DNA of 26,419 nt from positions 1 through 26,419 of IMG/VR virus record IMGVR_UViG_3300030118_004896. One strand, given 5' to 3'. The translations under genes were made by a program, and so were the position numbers. The notes beneath the pieces were generated by a model. It ran no database searches and was not told where the DNA came from. It saw only the letters and a program-made list of their open reading frames with translations. Every line of letters starts with the position of its first letter. The first letter of the stretch is position 1. This DNA comes from a virus. This document shows, piece after piece, positions 14,662 through 22,316 of the stretch.

Positions 14662-17126
14662 TAAATTTACCATCAAATTATTCTTCTGCGTTAGGGCAAC
14701 ATATAAAAGAACATTACTTGTTTGAGTTTTATAATTCTTCGGGAAGTGTAGGCCAAAGGTTTTCTACGCATACAACAACAGTAAGTTCCCAAAGTTATTC
14801 AGGTAGTGTAACAAATGTTCCTTCTATTAGAGAGAACATAGATTTAATTAAATCGACTGGCAGTTTATCTAATGTTAGTATTTCGTTAGCATTAGATAGT
14901 AATTCTAGAAGTCTTTTATTAGGAACACAAACTTATTTAAATAGAGAGGTAAGAATTTATTCTCAAATAAATGATGCTGATAATTTGTCGAATTGTTTAT
15001 TAATCTTTAAAGGAATATTACGAGCAGTACAACAAACAGAAAATTTAGTAACATGTCAAATAAGTGCTAAAAGACCTTTTGAAAATATAACTATACCGAC
15101 GGAAGAAAGTTTGCAAGGCAATATAGTACCTGTTGTTTTTGGTAACTATCAATCACAAACCTTTGGAAGTTCTTTTTTAGGAACAACTATGCAAGAAGAA
15201 AGCTCTATTTGCCATCCAGTGCCAGTAGATAATATACAAAGCGGTAAAATATTTACTTTAGCTCCTGAGCAAGGCAGTCAGCAAAATACAGGATTTATAC
15301 ATGAATCAGAAGATAAGTTGTTTAGGAAAACTGGTTCTGAGAATATGTCAAAATGCGGTGGTACTTTATTAAACAATGAAACAGCGGCGGCTTTTACATC
15401 TAAATTTGGCAACACAATATATGGTAGAGCATCTCAACTAAATTTAAGGCGAGGTATGACAAGCTCAACTGGAGTTAGCGATATTGATTTTGGCGGTACT
15501 ACAGCTACATTAGATGAATCTACTGTATTAAGTGTTAACAGAACACAGACCAATCAGGGCAATACTAAAACCTATCAGTTCGCAATTGATAACATAGGTA
15601 GTGTGAAAGGCAGTCCTGAAGCAATACAATTAAAGTTGAAGTTTAGCAATGTTTTAATAGACATAGATAATTTTTCTACATATCAAGTCAAGTTTGATGT
15701 TTATTGGGGTAGCAGTAATACTGCCCATGTAAGTAATTATCAAACAGTAAGTAGAGCCGCTTCAGATGACCAAATACTTAGTATAGCAGATATTGATACT
15801 CATTTTGTTACTAATAGTGCTTTAAACGAAAACACAATAACCAACGACAGTGATAATACTGGAGGTTTGCCATCAAGAGTTGTCGTCAAATTTGTTTTTA
15901 ATAGTTCAAGCACTGGTCCGAATACTTACGATTTAGATTTTGATGTAGAGCCACAGTGGTTAATTACCACGCAGTTGGATGAATCGAGCTCCAGCCAACA
16001 AGACACTAATGACATAATCAACAGAATAAAGACGCTATATTCTGGTCAGGATGGACATTCTTTAAGTGGCTCTTTAATTAATAAACCAATAGAAGCTCAT
16101 AGATACTTATGTGAAACTTTTATGAGTAATAGTTTTAGTAGCGGCAGTAGGCCTGATTCTTTTACTGAATTGCAAACATACTTATTAGGCGATTTACACT
16201 ACTATATTACAAAGAAAGAAAAGCTAGAAGATGTTTTAAAAAAGCTACAGCATTTAGGTAGATTTATTATGAGATATAAAAATGATGGCACTTTTGACTA
16301 TACATCTCCTGGTTTTTTACCAAGTAGCACTACAGCATCAACAATAAAGCCATACTTAAAAAACATAGGAACATTGCAAACAAGTGGAGGCTCAGGTATA
16401 AACACTACAGATAGTTCTTTTGGAGTTGATTATACTGGTTCAGATACTTTAGTAAATGGAGATATAATTGCTTTAGCCGCTAGTGGCGGATACTATGAGT
16501 ATATTAAAGTATTTATAACAGACACAGCAATAACTGGAGCAGATGTTAGTTTAGCTAACTGCGAAAGAAATCTTTTTCCCTCTATAAATGCTTTTAGCCA
16601 CGATGAAGATGAAGCAGTTTTCAAAGTAATATTTCCTCATTCGAAACTAACAGACAACGATATAAGTAATTTGCAGTTTATGCATTTGCCTTTAGATAAA
16701 ATTGTTACAAGATTTAAAATAAATTATCACAAAGACCCAGCTTCAACTAACAAGTTTTTAGAAGTTAAAGAATTAAGCGACAGCACAGCGTCAACAACCT
16801 ACAATATACAGACAGAAAATGTTAAAGAAGTAAATAATGATATAGATGTTGAGGGCACTCTAAGCACAAACTATTTTAATTATTACAACCATTTACAAAA
16901 TGGCCCAAAAATTAAATTGTCGTTTGACATAGTAAATCCGGCTTTTTATGGTATAGAAGTAGGAGATTATATAAAATTTGACCCATCGTCAAATCAATCG
17001 CCTTTTGGATTAGCCTCTAAAGGTTTATCAAATCCCTCTAATTCTTTCGATAGATTATATTTTATAGTAACTTCTACATCAAGAACGCTAGGTAAATTAT
17101 CAATAACAGCATACGAAATTTTATAA
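14658..17126 (+). CDS. Tail tip / baseplate hub protein
   Basis: 822 residues, its ATG overlapping the tape measure stop (ATGA). The N-terminal region (1-150) reads as a distal-tail-like beta domain (FYNSSGSVGQRFSTHTTTV; SVSISLALDSNSR-type strands), and the rest is a mix of beta-rich insertions and a helical part (about 465-530, THRYLCETFM-like and KLEDVLKKLQHLGRF). The segment LQGNIVPVVFGNYQS recurs in phage tail tip proteins. Position after the tape measure matches Dit/Tal-type proteins that close the tail tip and carry receptor-binding parts. The exact homologue is not certain; it could be a Dit-Tal fusion. Confidence 0.68.
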   Translation: MINLPSNYSSALGQHIKEHYLFEFYNSSGSVGQRFSTHTTTVSSQSYSGSVTNVPSIRENIDLIKSTGSLSNVSISLALDSNSRSLLLGTQTYLNREVRIYSQINDADNLSNCLLIFKGILRAVQQTENLVTCQISAKRPFENITIPTEESLQGNIVPVVFGNYQSQTFGSSFLGTTMQEESSICHPVPVDNIQSGKIFTLAPEQGSQQNTGFIHESEDKLFRKTGSENMSKCGGTLLNNETAAAFTSKFGNTIYGRASQLNLRRGMTSSTGVSDIDFGGTTATLDESTVLSVNRTQTNQGNTKTYQFAIDNIGSVKGSPEAIQLKLKFSNVLIDIDNFSTYQVKFDVYWGSSNTAHVSNYQTVSRAASDDQILSIADIDTHFVTNSALNENTITNDSDNTGGLPSRVVVKFVFNSSSTGPNTYDLDFDVEPQWLITTQLDESSSSQQDTNDIINRIKTLYSGQDGHSLSGSLINKPIEAHRYLCETFMSNSFSSGSRPDSFTELQTYLLGDLHYYITKKEKLEDVLKKLQHLGRFIMRYKNDGTFDYTSPGFLPSSTTASTIKPYLKNIGTLQTSGGSGINTTDSSFGVDYTGSDTLVNGDIIALAASGGYYEYIKVFITDTAITGADVSLANCERNLFPSINAFSHDEDEAVFKVIFPHSKLTDNDISNLQFMHLPLDKIVTRFKINYHKDPASTNKFLEVKELSDSTASTTYNIQTENVKEVNNDIDVEGTLSTNYFNYYNHLQNGPKIKLSFDIVNPAFYGIEVGDYIKFDPSSNQSPFGLASKGLSNPSNSFDRLYFIVTSTSRTLGKLSITAYEIL

Positions 17127-17135
17127 GGACATATT

Positions 17136-17750
17136 ATGGCTTTGCAAGGCATTAGATTTAGATTAGACACAACTCCCGATACTAATAGCACATCAGAACT
17201 TGCTTCTGCGGTAAATGATTCTACAACCACAATACCGGTAGATGATGGAACAGATTTTGCTGTTGGAGAAAACATAAAGATTCAAAGCGAAGAAATGCAT
17301 ATTACCGCTATAGACGGAAATAATCTTACTGTTGTTAGAGCTGTAAATTCAACATCGGCTGCGGCTCACTCATCAACAAGTTTAGATGTATTTAAAGATG
17401 ATAGTGCAACTTATACTCCATCAAGAATGCCTGACATGGATGTTGTAGAAACAACTGCATATAAAGGTATATTACAAAATCAAGCGTATGGTGGTAAAAT
17501 TTATACTAATGAAAAATTTGGAAAACAATTAGAGTTCGAATTAAACTATACAAATTTATCTTCATCAGACAGGTCTAAATTAGAAGCATTGTTTAATGCA
17601 GTTAAAGGACAGAAAGAAACATTTCAGTTTTCTCCAGATGATGCCACTACCTTTCATACTGTAAGGTTTACAAAACCTGATTTAAAATTCACTCAAACAA
17701 CATACAATATATTTTCAGTAGGTATAGTTCTTAGGCAAGAAGTATCTTAA
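17136..17750 (+). CDS. Minor tail protein, last late gene
   Basis: 204 residues. Residues 20-85 match a small beta domain common in phage tail proteins: VNDSTTTIPVDDGTDFAVGENIKI, then E-MHITAIDGNNLTVVRAVNSTSAAAHSS. The second half (about 105-204) is another beta domain ending in TYNIFSVGIVLRQEVS. AAGGA precedes the ATG. It is the final gene of the rightward unit; 60 bases later the leftward unit ends. A tail-tip accessory or adaptor role is inferred. Confidence 0.65.
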   Translation: MALQGIRFRLDTTPDTNSTSELASAVNDSTTTIPVDDGTDFAVGENIKIQSEEMHITAIDGNNLTVVRAVNSTSAAAHSSTSLDVFKDDSATYTPSRMPDMDVVETTAYKGILQNQAYGGKIYTNEKFGKQLEFELNYTNLSSSDRSKLEALFNAVKGQKETFQFSPDDATTFHTVRFTKPDLKFTQTTYNIFSVGIVLRQEVS

Positions 17751-17810
17751 AACGCCTTAGAATAGCTCTAAAATCAACTTTTAATATAATTTTAAGTAAT
17801 TATACCAATA

Positions 17811-18068
17811 TTAAAAAGGAAGGTCATCTTCTTCGATTTTTTGACCTGGAGCTGCAGAATACTTTTTACTTTCAGCTGATGGTGTAAAAGTAAGAGATAA
17901 CATAGGGTCGCCTTTCTTAGTAAGCTTCTTCCAAAGACTTACCTTATAAAGCTTACCTTCAAGCTTAGCTTCTCCAGTAAAGTGCGGTTTATTATCTCCT
18001 TCTGTTTTGAAAGAGTTTTTAAATATAAAACCTCTTTGTTCATCCGGTTCAAATTTCTTTTTAGCCAT
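17811..18068 (-). CDS. Small SSB-like protein with acidic C-terminal tip
   Basis: 85 residues. The end EEDDLPF has the form of the acidic tip of bacterial single-stranded DNA-binding proteins (DDDIPF), which docks repair and replication enzymes. The body is one small beta-rich domain with FTGEAKLEGKLYKVSLWKKL and DPMLSLTFTP, in style like short OB-type or DUF736-like phage proteins. It is the last gene of the leftward unit, downstream of nuclease and replication genes, which fits a DNA-metabolism role. TAGGAG lies 6 bases before the ATG; a run of eight C lies just above that site. Confidence 0.6.
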   Translation of the reverse strand: MAKKKFEPDEQRGFIFKNSFKTEGDNKPHFTGEAKLEGKLYKVSLWKKLTKKGDPMLSLTFTPSAESKKYSAAPGQKIEEDDLPF

Positions 18069-18196
18069 TTTTTCTCCTAGTTATAGAGGGGGGGGATAGT
18101 AGCCAACCGATATATTTGCAAATTATATTATCAGGGGTAAGATACTCCTTTCTTAATTTAATTTGTTTATATAAAATCCCCCGCTCTCATTTATAA
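18069..18196. other. AT-rich gap with homopolymeric G8 tract
   Basis: 128 bases between two leftward genes with no convincing ORF. It carries G8 at 18088-18095 (C8 on the coding strand, directly above the ribosome site of the SSB-like gene), AGAAAGGAG without a following start codon, and TATAAT-like sequence at about 18125-18131 on the minus strand without a good -35. It may hold a promoter for the SSB-like gene. Confidence 0.4.
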
Positions 18197-19429
18197 TTAT
18201 ATTTTTATTACCTGGAAAATCACTTTGCCTTGCGATAATTTACTGCTTGACTTAGCATTATAACTTTCCAATTCTTTAGATATTTCATATCCTTTGTCGT
18301 CATAGGATTGTAAATCAATTTTTATTCCATCTCTATTGCCATCATTATAAAAAACATAAACATTTTGGGAGGCACGACTTTCTAGGTTTAACGCTTTTTC
18401 TGAATATGCGTTAGCTCCTACGAGTGATGCACTTCTTCCATAGGTATCTCCAATACGAGTAGAATGAATATGTCCGAATATAATATAATCCAATTTACAT
18501 CCTTGTGCTACATATCTACCCTTAACCTGTGCAACAGAAGATTCTATTTTGCCTTTCACGGAATGACCATGCATAAGCAAAACATTATGTCCGGCAATGT
18601 TAACAACAAGCTCTAAAGAGTTTTTCATCTCAATAAATTGTATATCAGACTTGTCTTTAAAAATATAATATAATATGTTATAGATTGTATTGTCATAATT
18701 GTCAGATGCAACTATCTCGCTCCATCCCAGTTCTTGACCAGCACGACTTTCATTACCACTAACACAGCCGATAGTCAACTCAAAATCTTTTCTTATATCC
18801 TCTATAACTTGTTTTAATATAGAAACTCCTAAGAATGTTGCGTTTGCTCGATTAGATGCCATAGATAATAATTCGTCTAATCGTCTATCTGAGTTCATCA
18901 AATCTCCAGTTATACCTAGAAATACTTTTTTACATCCCATCGCTGCCAAATAAATCTTTGCCTTGCGTATAAAAGTTCTCAATCTTTTTGACGCTATCTC
19001 GAAGTCATATTTATTACTATCCATATCAACAAGCTCGTTGAAGTGTGTATCAGATATTTGTATTAATCCAGTTCCGGTTGAGCCTTTTGTGTTTATCTTA
19101 TCAAACTTTGGCACTGGAGTTCTTTTGAATATATTTATAAGATGTTCGGAATACTCACAAAGTGCGTTATCTAACCTTGCATATTCTCTAAAAGATTTAT
19201 TGGCTATTCTATTTCTATCTTGTGCTTTTTGTGCTTTCTTACCAAGTTTAACATTTTCGACAATAATCTCTTTGTCTTGCATCATAGGTTCTATGGTAGA
19301 GTAGCCGCAATTATTACATTTATATCTTTGTTTACTTTCTCCGGACTTATTATGATGAAAGCCTTTCTTTTTTACATTGCTAGAATTACAAGCTGGACAA
19401 GTTATAATTTGACTTCCATACTCAATCAT
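18197..19429 (-). CDS. Metallophosphoesterase with N-terminal zinc ribbon
   Basis: 410 residues. Residues 11-41 form a zinc ribbon with C11-x2-C14 and C38-x2-C41 (CPAC...QRYKCNNCG), of the kind found in IS1-type InsA proteins. Residues 121-400 carry the calcineurin-like phosphoesterase motifs: ISDTHF (D127, H129), TGDLMNSD (D176), GNES (225-228, where many members have GNHE/D), MHGHS (287-290) and FGHIH (319-322). Such enzymes use two metals to hydrolyse phosphodiesters; in phages they include Mre11/SbcD-like nucleases. A nucleic-acid phosphodiesterase is the likely role, with the ribbon for DNA binding. The ribosome site AAAGGA could pair with CCTTT just upstream (19440-19460), a possible translational brake. 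Confidence 0.8.
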   Translation of the reverse strand: MIEYGSQIITCPACNSSNVKKKGFHHNKSGESKQRYKCNNCGYSTIEPMMQDKEIIVENVKLGKKAQKAQDRNRIANKSFREYARLDNALCEYSEHLINIFKRTPVPKFDKINTKGSTGTGLIQISDTHFNELVDMDSNKYDFEIASKRLRTFIRKAKIYLAAMGCKKVFLGITGDLMNSDRRLDELLSMASNRANATFLGVSILKQVIEDIRKDFELTIGCVSGNESRAGQELGWSEIVASDNYDNTIYNILYYIFKDKSDIQFIEMKNSLELVVNIAGHNVLLMHGHSVKGKIESSVAQVKGRYVAQGCKLDYIIFGHIHSTRIGDTYGRSASLVGANAYSEKALNLESRASQNVYVFYNDGNRDGIKIDLQSYDDKGYEISKELESYNAKSSSKLSQGKVIFQVIKI

Positions 19430-19488
19430 TTATTTTCCTTTCGGGAGGCAAAGGGTAACCGACGGCCAAGATTTTGCCTTGCATATAT

Positions 19489-19887
19489 CTATTTAGATAG
19501 CTGTTCTTGAAGTCCAATAATTTCATTCTCTTTATCTTTAACACATTCTTTTAGTTCTTGTATCTCGGAAAGTAAACTCAACCAATCTACAAATTCCATT
19601 GTCGAATAGAATTTAGCATTCATTTTAAATATATTAATAGGAATTTTTGAACCACAATCAGAATAAATTTGCTCCCACCACTTCGGAATCATAAGCTTTT
19701 TTTGGTCTTTTATCTCGAAATGATATTGAAAGGCAACTGAATCTGGGTCGATGTCAATTATGTCGCCTTTTATGGATAAACCGCCGGAAAGTGGCGTTCT
19801 CCTACAATTAGTGTTAAGATGCTTGTTTATAAGTTTGGCTACTTCTCTTTCTGCTCTTTTGCCTTTTTGTTGACTATTTATGGGCAT
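19489..19887 (-). CDS. PD-(D/E)XK nuclease, Holliday-junction-resolvase-like
   Basis: 132 residues. The start QKGKRAEREVAKLINKHL is the helix that carries the first acidic residue in this superfamily (E13 or E15), followed by RRTPLSGGLSIKGDI with D42 and the FEIK motif (E58-x-K60) needed for metal binding. The C-terminus (100-132) is a coiled coil. GGAGGAG precedes the ATG and the upstream gene overlaps it by 10 bases. It likely resolves or trims branched DNA during phage replication; a restriction-type nuclease is less likely without a methylase. Confidence 0.78.
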   Translation of the reverse strand: MPINSQQKGKRAEREVAKLINKHLNTNCRRTPLSGGLSIKGDIIDIDPDSVAFQYHFEIKDQKKLMIPKWWEQIYSDCGSKIPINIFKMNAKFYSTMEFVDWLSLLSEIQELKECVKDKENEIIGLQEQLSK

Positions 19888-20156
19888 AGCTCCTCCTTTT
19901 CAAAGTCTGTATGTTCTTTACAATCTCCACAATTACCAAAATGTTCTCCATCAAACTCATGGATATTGCCAAGTGGTTTGGCAGTGCAACATGTAGAATA
20001 TAACTCTCTATCCTCATGCCAACCGATTGACTTATTAACTTCATCCATGTCATTATAAATCTTAACATATTTACTATCTTTAAATATAATGTTATTAGGA
20101 TTTAAGTGTTTTTCGTGTTTGATTGACCATGCTTTATCTATTATGTCTTTTGTCAT
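19878..20156 (-). CDS. Small Cys-rich, probably zinc-binding protein
   Basis: 92 residues. The C-terminal half has C56-C57 (STCCTAKPLG) and C76-x2-C79 (GNCGDCKEH), with His residues between, a spacing that suits one zinc ion. The N-terminal half is helical. No family is recognised, but short zinc proteins of this look are frequent in phage replication regions. Its AAGGA ribosome site is separated from the ATG by a run of seven C, so slippage in that run would change the SD-to-start spacing. Confidence 0.6.
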   Translation of the reverse strand: MTKDIIDKAWSIKHEKHLNPNNIIFKDSKYVKIYNDMDEVNKSIGWHEDRELYSTCCTAKPLGNIHEFDGEHFGNCGDCKEHTDFEKEELCP

Positions 20157-20157
20157 A

Positions 20158-20164
20158 GGGGGGG
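20158..20164. repeat. G7 tract between ribosome site and start codon
   Basis: Seven G on the plus strand, read as seven C between AAGGA and the ATG of the leftward Cys-rich gene. Runs of this length are rare in this AT-rich sequence; two other G8 runs lie at 18088-18095 and 25323-25330. Confidence 0.7.
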
Positions 20165-20169
20165 TTTCC

Positions 20170-20898
20170 TTATATTGTTGGCTTCATTTGTTCTCCGCAA
20201 CTACACAACTTATACAAGTCTTTAAATTCAGATTGTATAGAGTCTTTGCAGATATCACATTTATAAATGTAAACTTTCTGTTCCTCAACTTCATTTCCTT
20301 CACTTGCCTTTCTTAGCCAATTGCGAAAGAATGCATTATAATTCTTATATCTCTTACCGCTAGATGCTAACCAATCTGCCATTCTATCAAATTCTAACTT
20401 TACATTAGCGTGAGGAAAGTCGTTTTGATACCTGACGAGGTTCTGCTGTATCCCTTGCAATTGCTCTTTTTGGGTAAGATTCTTTTCTTTCTTATCTTTC
20501 TTTTTCCTTATTTGATTGTTTTCGCGAGGCATTCGTTCCGCTTCGGCTACGGACTCGGCTTCGTGCCTCACATACTGGTAAGTGTCGTAGTTATTAATAC
20601 TTAGATGTGTCCATCTTTTTTCGTTTTTTAATACAATCATATTATCTTTTTCTAGCTTTTTTAAGAATCTTTTGACTTTAGATGATGACCACATTAGCTC
20701 TAACCCTAGTTTTTTAAGAGAAGATACAACTTCCCCTCTCCTAACTAATACAACTTCAGCTATCTTTTCGTTTGCAAGAGTTTTATAATCTTGATGGTTT
20801 GCCTTACAAAGTAATAGAATCCAAGCTTTAAAATAATCATCTCTTTGAAAAATCCAATGATGTTGTATTTCTCTATGTAGTTTAATCCAACCGCTCAT
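20170..20898 (-). CDS. Winged-helix replication initiator / helicase-loader-like protein
   Basis: 242 residues. The start SGWIKLHREIQHHWIF is typical of phage replication-initiation proteins, and residues 43-105 form a winged helix-turn-helix (RRGEVVSSLKKLG; SSSKVKRFLKKLEKDNMI). A charged linker (110-145) follows, then a helical FDRMADWLASSG...YKNYNAFFRNWLRKA block (170-198) like the C-terminal part of lambda O or helicase-loader proteins, and a short zinc knuckle (C214-x2-C217, C232-x-C234). It should bind origin DNA and recruit the host or phage helicase. The linker DNA is unusually GC-rich. GGAGA precedes the ATG. Confidence 0.75.
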   Translation of the reverse strand: MSGWIKLHREIQHHWIFQRDDYFKAWILLLCKANHQDYKTLANEKIAEVVLVRRGEVVSSLKKLGLELMWSSSKVKRFLKKLEKDNMIVLKNEKRWTHLSINNYDTYQYVRHEAESVAEAERMPRENNQIRKKKDKKEKNLTQKEQLQGIQQNLVRYQNDFPHANVKLEFDRMADWLASSGKRYKNYNAFFRNWLRKASEGNEVEEQKVYIYKCDICKDSIQSEFKDLYKLCSCGEQMKPTI

Positions 20899-20913
20899 TG
20901 CATCTCTCCAAAT

Positions 20914-20925
20914 ATCCCGCGGGAT
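20914..20925. promoter_or_regulatory. 12-bp GC-rich palindrome above the replication initiator
   Basis: ATCCCGCGGGAT, perfectly self-complementary, lies 16 bases upstream of the replication gene start and next to a TGCCTTGC octamer (20932-20939). It may be an operator for a dimeric regulator or a short RNA stem near the ribosome site. Confidence 0.45.
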
Positions 20926-20940
20926 TTTGTTTGCCTTGCA

Positions 20941-21264
20941 TTATGCATTAGCTATATCTGTTGGATTCATAAAGACTCCACTATTATCATCGATTTCTTT
21001 TTTAAATCTTGAAATCCATTTTAATCCAATGTTATCTATTTGTTCATCTGCGGTTGTCATTAAGAAACATAAAAAGAACATGATGTTAGAGAAAACTACC
21101 TTCGCGTCAGCCGCTTTGCCTTTCCACTCTTTATCTTTTTCTAAATCTCCAAGTAAAAGCCAATAGCTAACACAGCAATTTTTAAAATACTCATACCTTT
21201 CTTTTTCAGACTTCTGCCAAAATTTATCCGGTTCAGCCCAGTCAACTTCCAATTTTTCTATCAT
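20941..21264 (-). CDS. Hypothetical helical protein
   Basis: 107 residues, mostly helix. Notable are W-rich N-terminal segments (VDWAEPDKFWQKSEKERYEYF), a Cys pair (NCCVSYW), and a hydrophobic stretch at about 57-69 (FSNIMFFLCFLMTTA) that is short for a membrane segment. GAGGG precedes the ATG. It lies between the replication initiator and a possible annealing protein, which suggests a DNA-metabolism accessory role; no family is recognised. Confidence 0.6.
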   Translation of the reverse strand: MIEKLEVDWAEPDKFWQKSEKERYEYFKNCCVSYWLLLGDLEKDKEWKGKAADAKVVFSNIMFFLCFLMTTADEQIDNIGLKWISRFKKEIDDNSGVFMNPTDIANA

Positions 21265-21319
21265 ATATCCCTCGCATCTGATTTTTATAATCAGTAATTT
21301 TATTTATCTTGAACTTCAT
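21242..21319 (-). CDS. Possible 25-residue mini-gene or leader peptide
   Basis: A strong AAAGGAG 7 bases before an ATG at 21317-21319 starts a 25-codon frame (KFKINKITDYKNQMRG ... DRKIGS) that ends inside the next gene, overlapping its start by 23 bases. The ribosome site is better than that of many confirmed neighbours, so it may be translated, perhaps to couple translation of the downstream gene. The peptide itself shows no domain. Confidence 0.4.
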   Translation of the reverse strand: MKFKINKITDYKNQMRGIYDRKIGS

Positions 21320-21335
21320 TGTTCGCTCCTTTCAC

Positions 21336-21362
21336 AAATGCCTCTCTTTATGGGAGGCATTT
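21336..21362 (-). terminator. Hairpin after the possible annealing-protein gene
   Basis: 9-bp perfect stem AAATGCCTC / GAGGCATTT with a 9-base loop, overlapping the gene stop at 21361. Only TTT follows on the minus strand, so it could be a weak terminator, a processing site or a protein-binding site. Confidence 0.45.
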
Positions 21363-21762
21363 ATATATCAAAGTCAGCGTTATCTTGGATTCCTCCGGTA
21401 ATCTCCATTTCTACATCTGAGTAGAATCCATTATTACCTCCATAAAAACCAAGCAACTTCATACACACTCTAGCCTTGCCTCTCTTTTCGGCCATTGCCC
21501 ATTTATAATCTATGTAGCAATTAGAACTATTAGCCTCTCCAAAACTCCAACATGTGCGGTTATCCATTGTTCCAATTATAAGCAAAGCTACTTCTCCATC
21601 TTGGTTGGAATGATTTCGTGTAGGTGTTTCAAATTGTATATCATGATGGTCAATCATAATCTCGATTGCCTCGAAAGATATAATATCTTTTCCGGTTTGC
21701 TTGTGTTTCCAAAAGTGTGATGTATCTAATCCATACTTTTGTATAATCTCTTGTTTATTCAT
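21361..21762 (-). CDS. Hypothetical protein, possible single-strand annealing or recombination role
   Basis: 133 residues when started at the ATG at 21762, which follows AGAGGG by 6 bases; a GTG at 21780 would add six residues. Residues 60-110 read VALLIIGTMDNRTCWSFGEANSSNC then AMAEKRGKARVCMKLLGFYG. The AEKRGKxRVxxKLLG helix recalls the AETRAxGRAL helix of Rad52/ERF-like annealing proteins, and the SDVE segment that follows is also seen in such phage proteins. The resemblance is weak and the function remains a guess. It lies in the replication block and ends in a hairpin. Confidence 0.6.
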   Translation of the reverse strand: MNKQEIIQKYGLDTSHFWKHKQTGKDIISFEAIEIMIDHHDIQFETPTRNHSNQDGEVALLIIGTMDNRTCWSFGEANSSNCYIDYKWAMAEKRGKARVCMKLLGFYGGNNGFYSDVEMEITGGIQDNADFDI

Positions 21763-21797
21763 TTTTGCCCTCTTTCCCACTTTTTTGTGGATTTATC

Positions 21798-21824
21798 AAA
21801 AAAACGAGGCCTTAGAATAGGCCT
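21798..21824 (-). terminator. Rho-independent terminator after the RHH gene
   Basis: On the minus strand, AGGCCT-ATTCTA-AGGCCT folds into a 6-bp stem and is followed by CG and a run of seven T. It ends the long chain of leftward early genes. Confidence 0.65.
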
Positions 21825-21871
21825 ACATCGCGTTAAAATAAATTTTTCGATATAACCTATGCCTCGTTTTT
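21800..21871. repeat. 11-bp inverted repeat with nested hairpins
   Basis: AAAAACGAGGC (21800-21810) pairs with GCCTCGTTTTT (21861-21871) across 50 bases. The left arm overlaps the AGGCCT stem (21807-21824), so the long stem and the short terminator stem exclude each other. A small ATCG/CGAT pairing lies inside. Confidence 0.6.
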
Positions 21872-21872
21872 C

Positions 21873-22043
21873 TTACTTTTTACTGATTAAAACATAACCT
21901 TTGTCTGCAAGATATTCGTTTAAAACCTTGCGAACAAGTGAGGTTATAGTTCTGTATTGCTTTCCACTTTCTAATCTCAGTGAATCGTATGTATTCTTGT
22001 CGATTTGAATACCGACCTTTTTCTTTTGTTCAACTACTTTCAT
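21873..22043 (-). CDS. Ribbon-helix-helix DNA-binding protein
   Basis: 56 residues. The layout is that of CopG/Arc/MetJ-type repressors: a basic start, a beta strand KVGIQID, then helix KNTYDSLRLESGKQ, turn YRTITSL, helix VRKVLNEYLADKG. Such proteins bind DNA as dimers of dimers on palindromic sites. TAGGAG precedes the ATG by 9 bases. It is the last gene before a terminator in the leftward unit and is the only recognisable small transcription-factor-like protein in the window apart from an HTH protein at 22748-23032. It could regulate early or late transcription; a site is not proven. Confidence 0.75.
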   Translation of the reverse strand: MKVVEQKKKVGIQIDKNTYDSLRLESGKQYRTITSLVRKVLNEYLADKGYVLISKK

Positions 22044-22136
22044 CTTGATTTTCTCCTATAATTAAATTTTTGCCTTTCAAACATAATATGATAACATAGA
22101 GGGTATGAGGTTTGGTAAGATTGTAAGAAAGGCAAA

Positions 22137-22316
22137 TTAATATCTTTTTTCTAAACTTTCTTTGATAACTTGCAAATTACCGATTATGCTGTTAATCTTA
22201 ATTCGATTAACATTTTGTATGTAAGATGGTAATTCTTTTAACCCAACTATCAAGAGTTCGCACTCCTCTTTATCACTCAACTTTAAGACCATTGGTTTTT
22301 TTACTATTTTTTCCAT
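22137..22316 (-). CDS. Small hypothetical protein
   Basis: 59 residues (start EKIVKKPMVLKLSDKEECE, end VIKESLEKRY), mostly helix. The ATG lies inside the last codons of the preceding gene (13-base overlap) with no ribosome site of its own, so it is probably translated by coupling. The acidic/basic helical pattern is protein-like and codon use matches its neighbours. No family is recognised. Confidence 0.55.
   Translation of the reverse strand: MEKIVKKPMVLKLSDKEECELLIVGLKELPSYIQNVNRIKINSIIGNLQVIKESLEKRY

Noticed and set aside
17746-17796. CTTAAAA/TTTTAAG pairing as a bidirectional terminator between converging arms
   Set aside because: Stem is all A/T apart from one pair and 37 bases apart, too weak to call; no better hairpin is visible in the 60-base gap.
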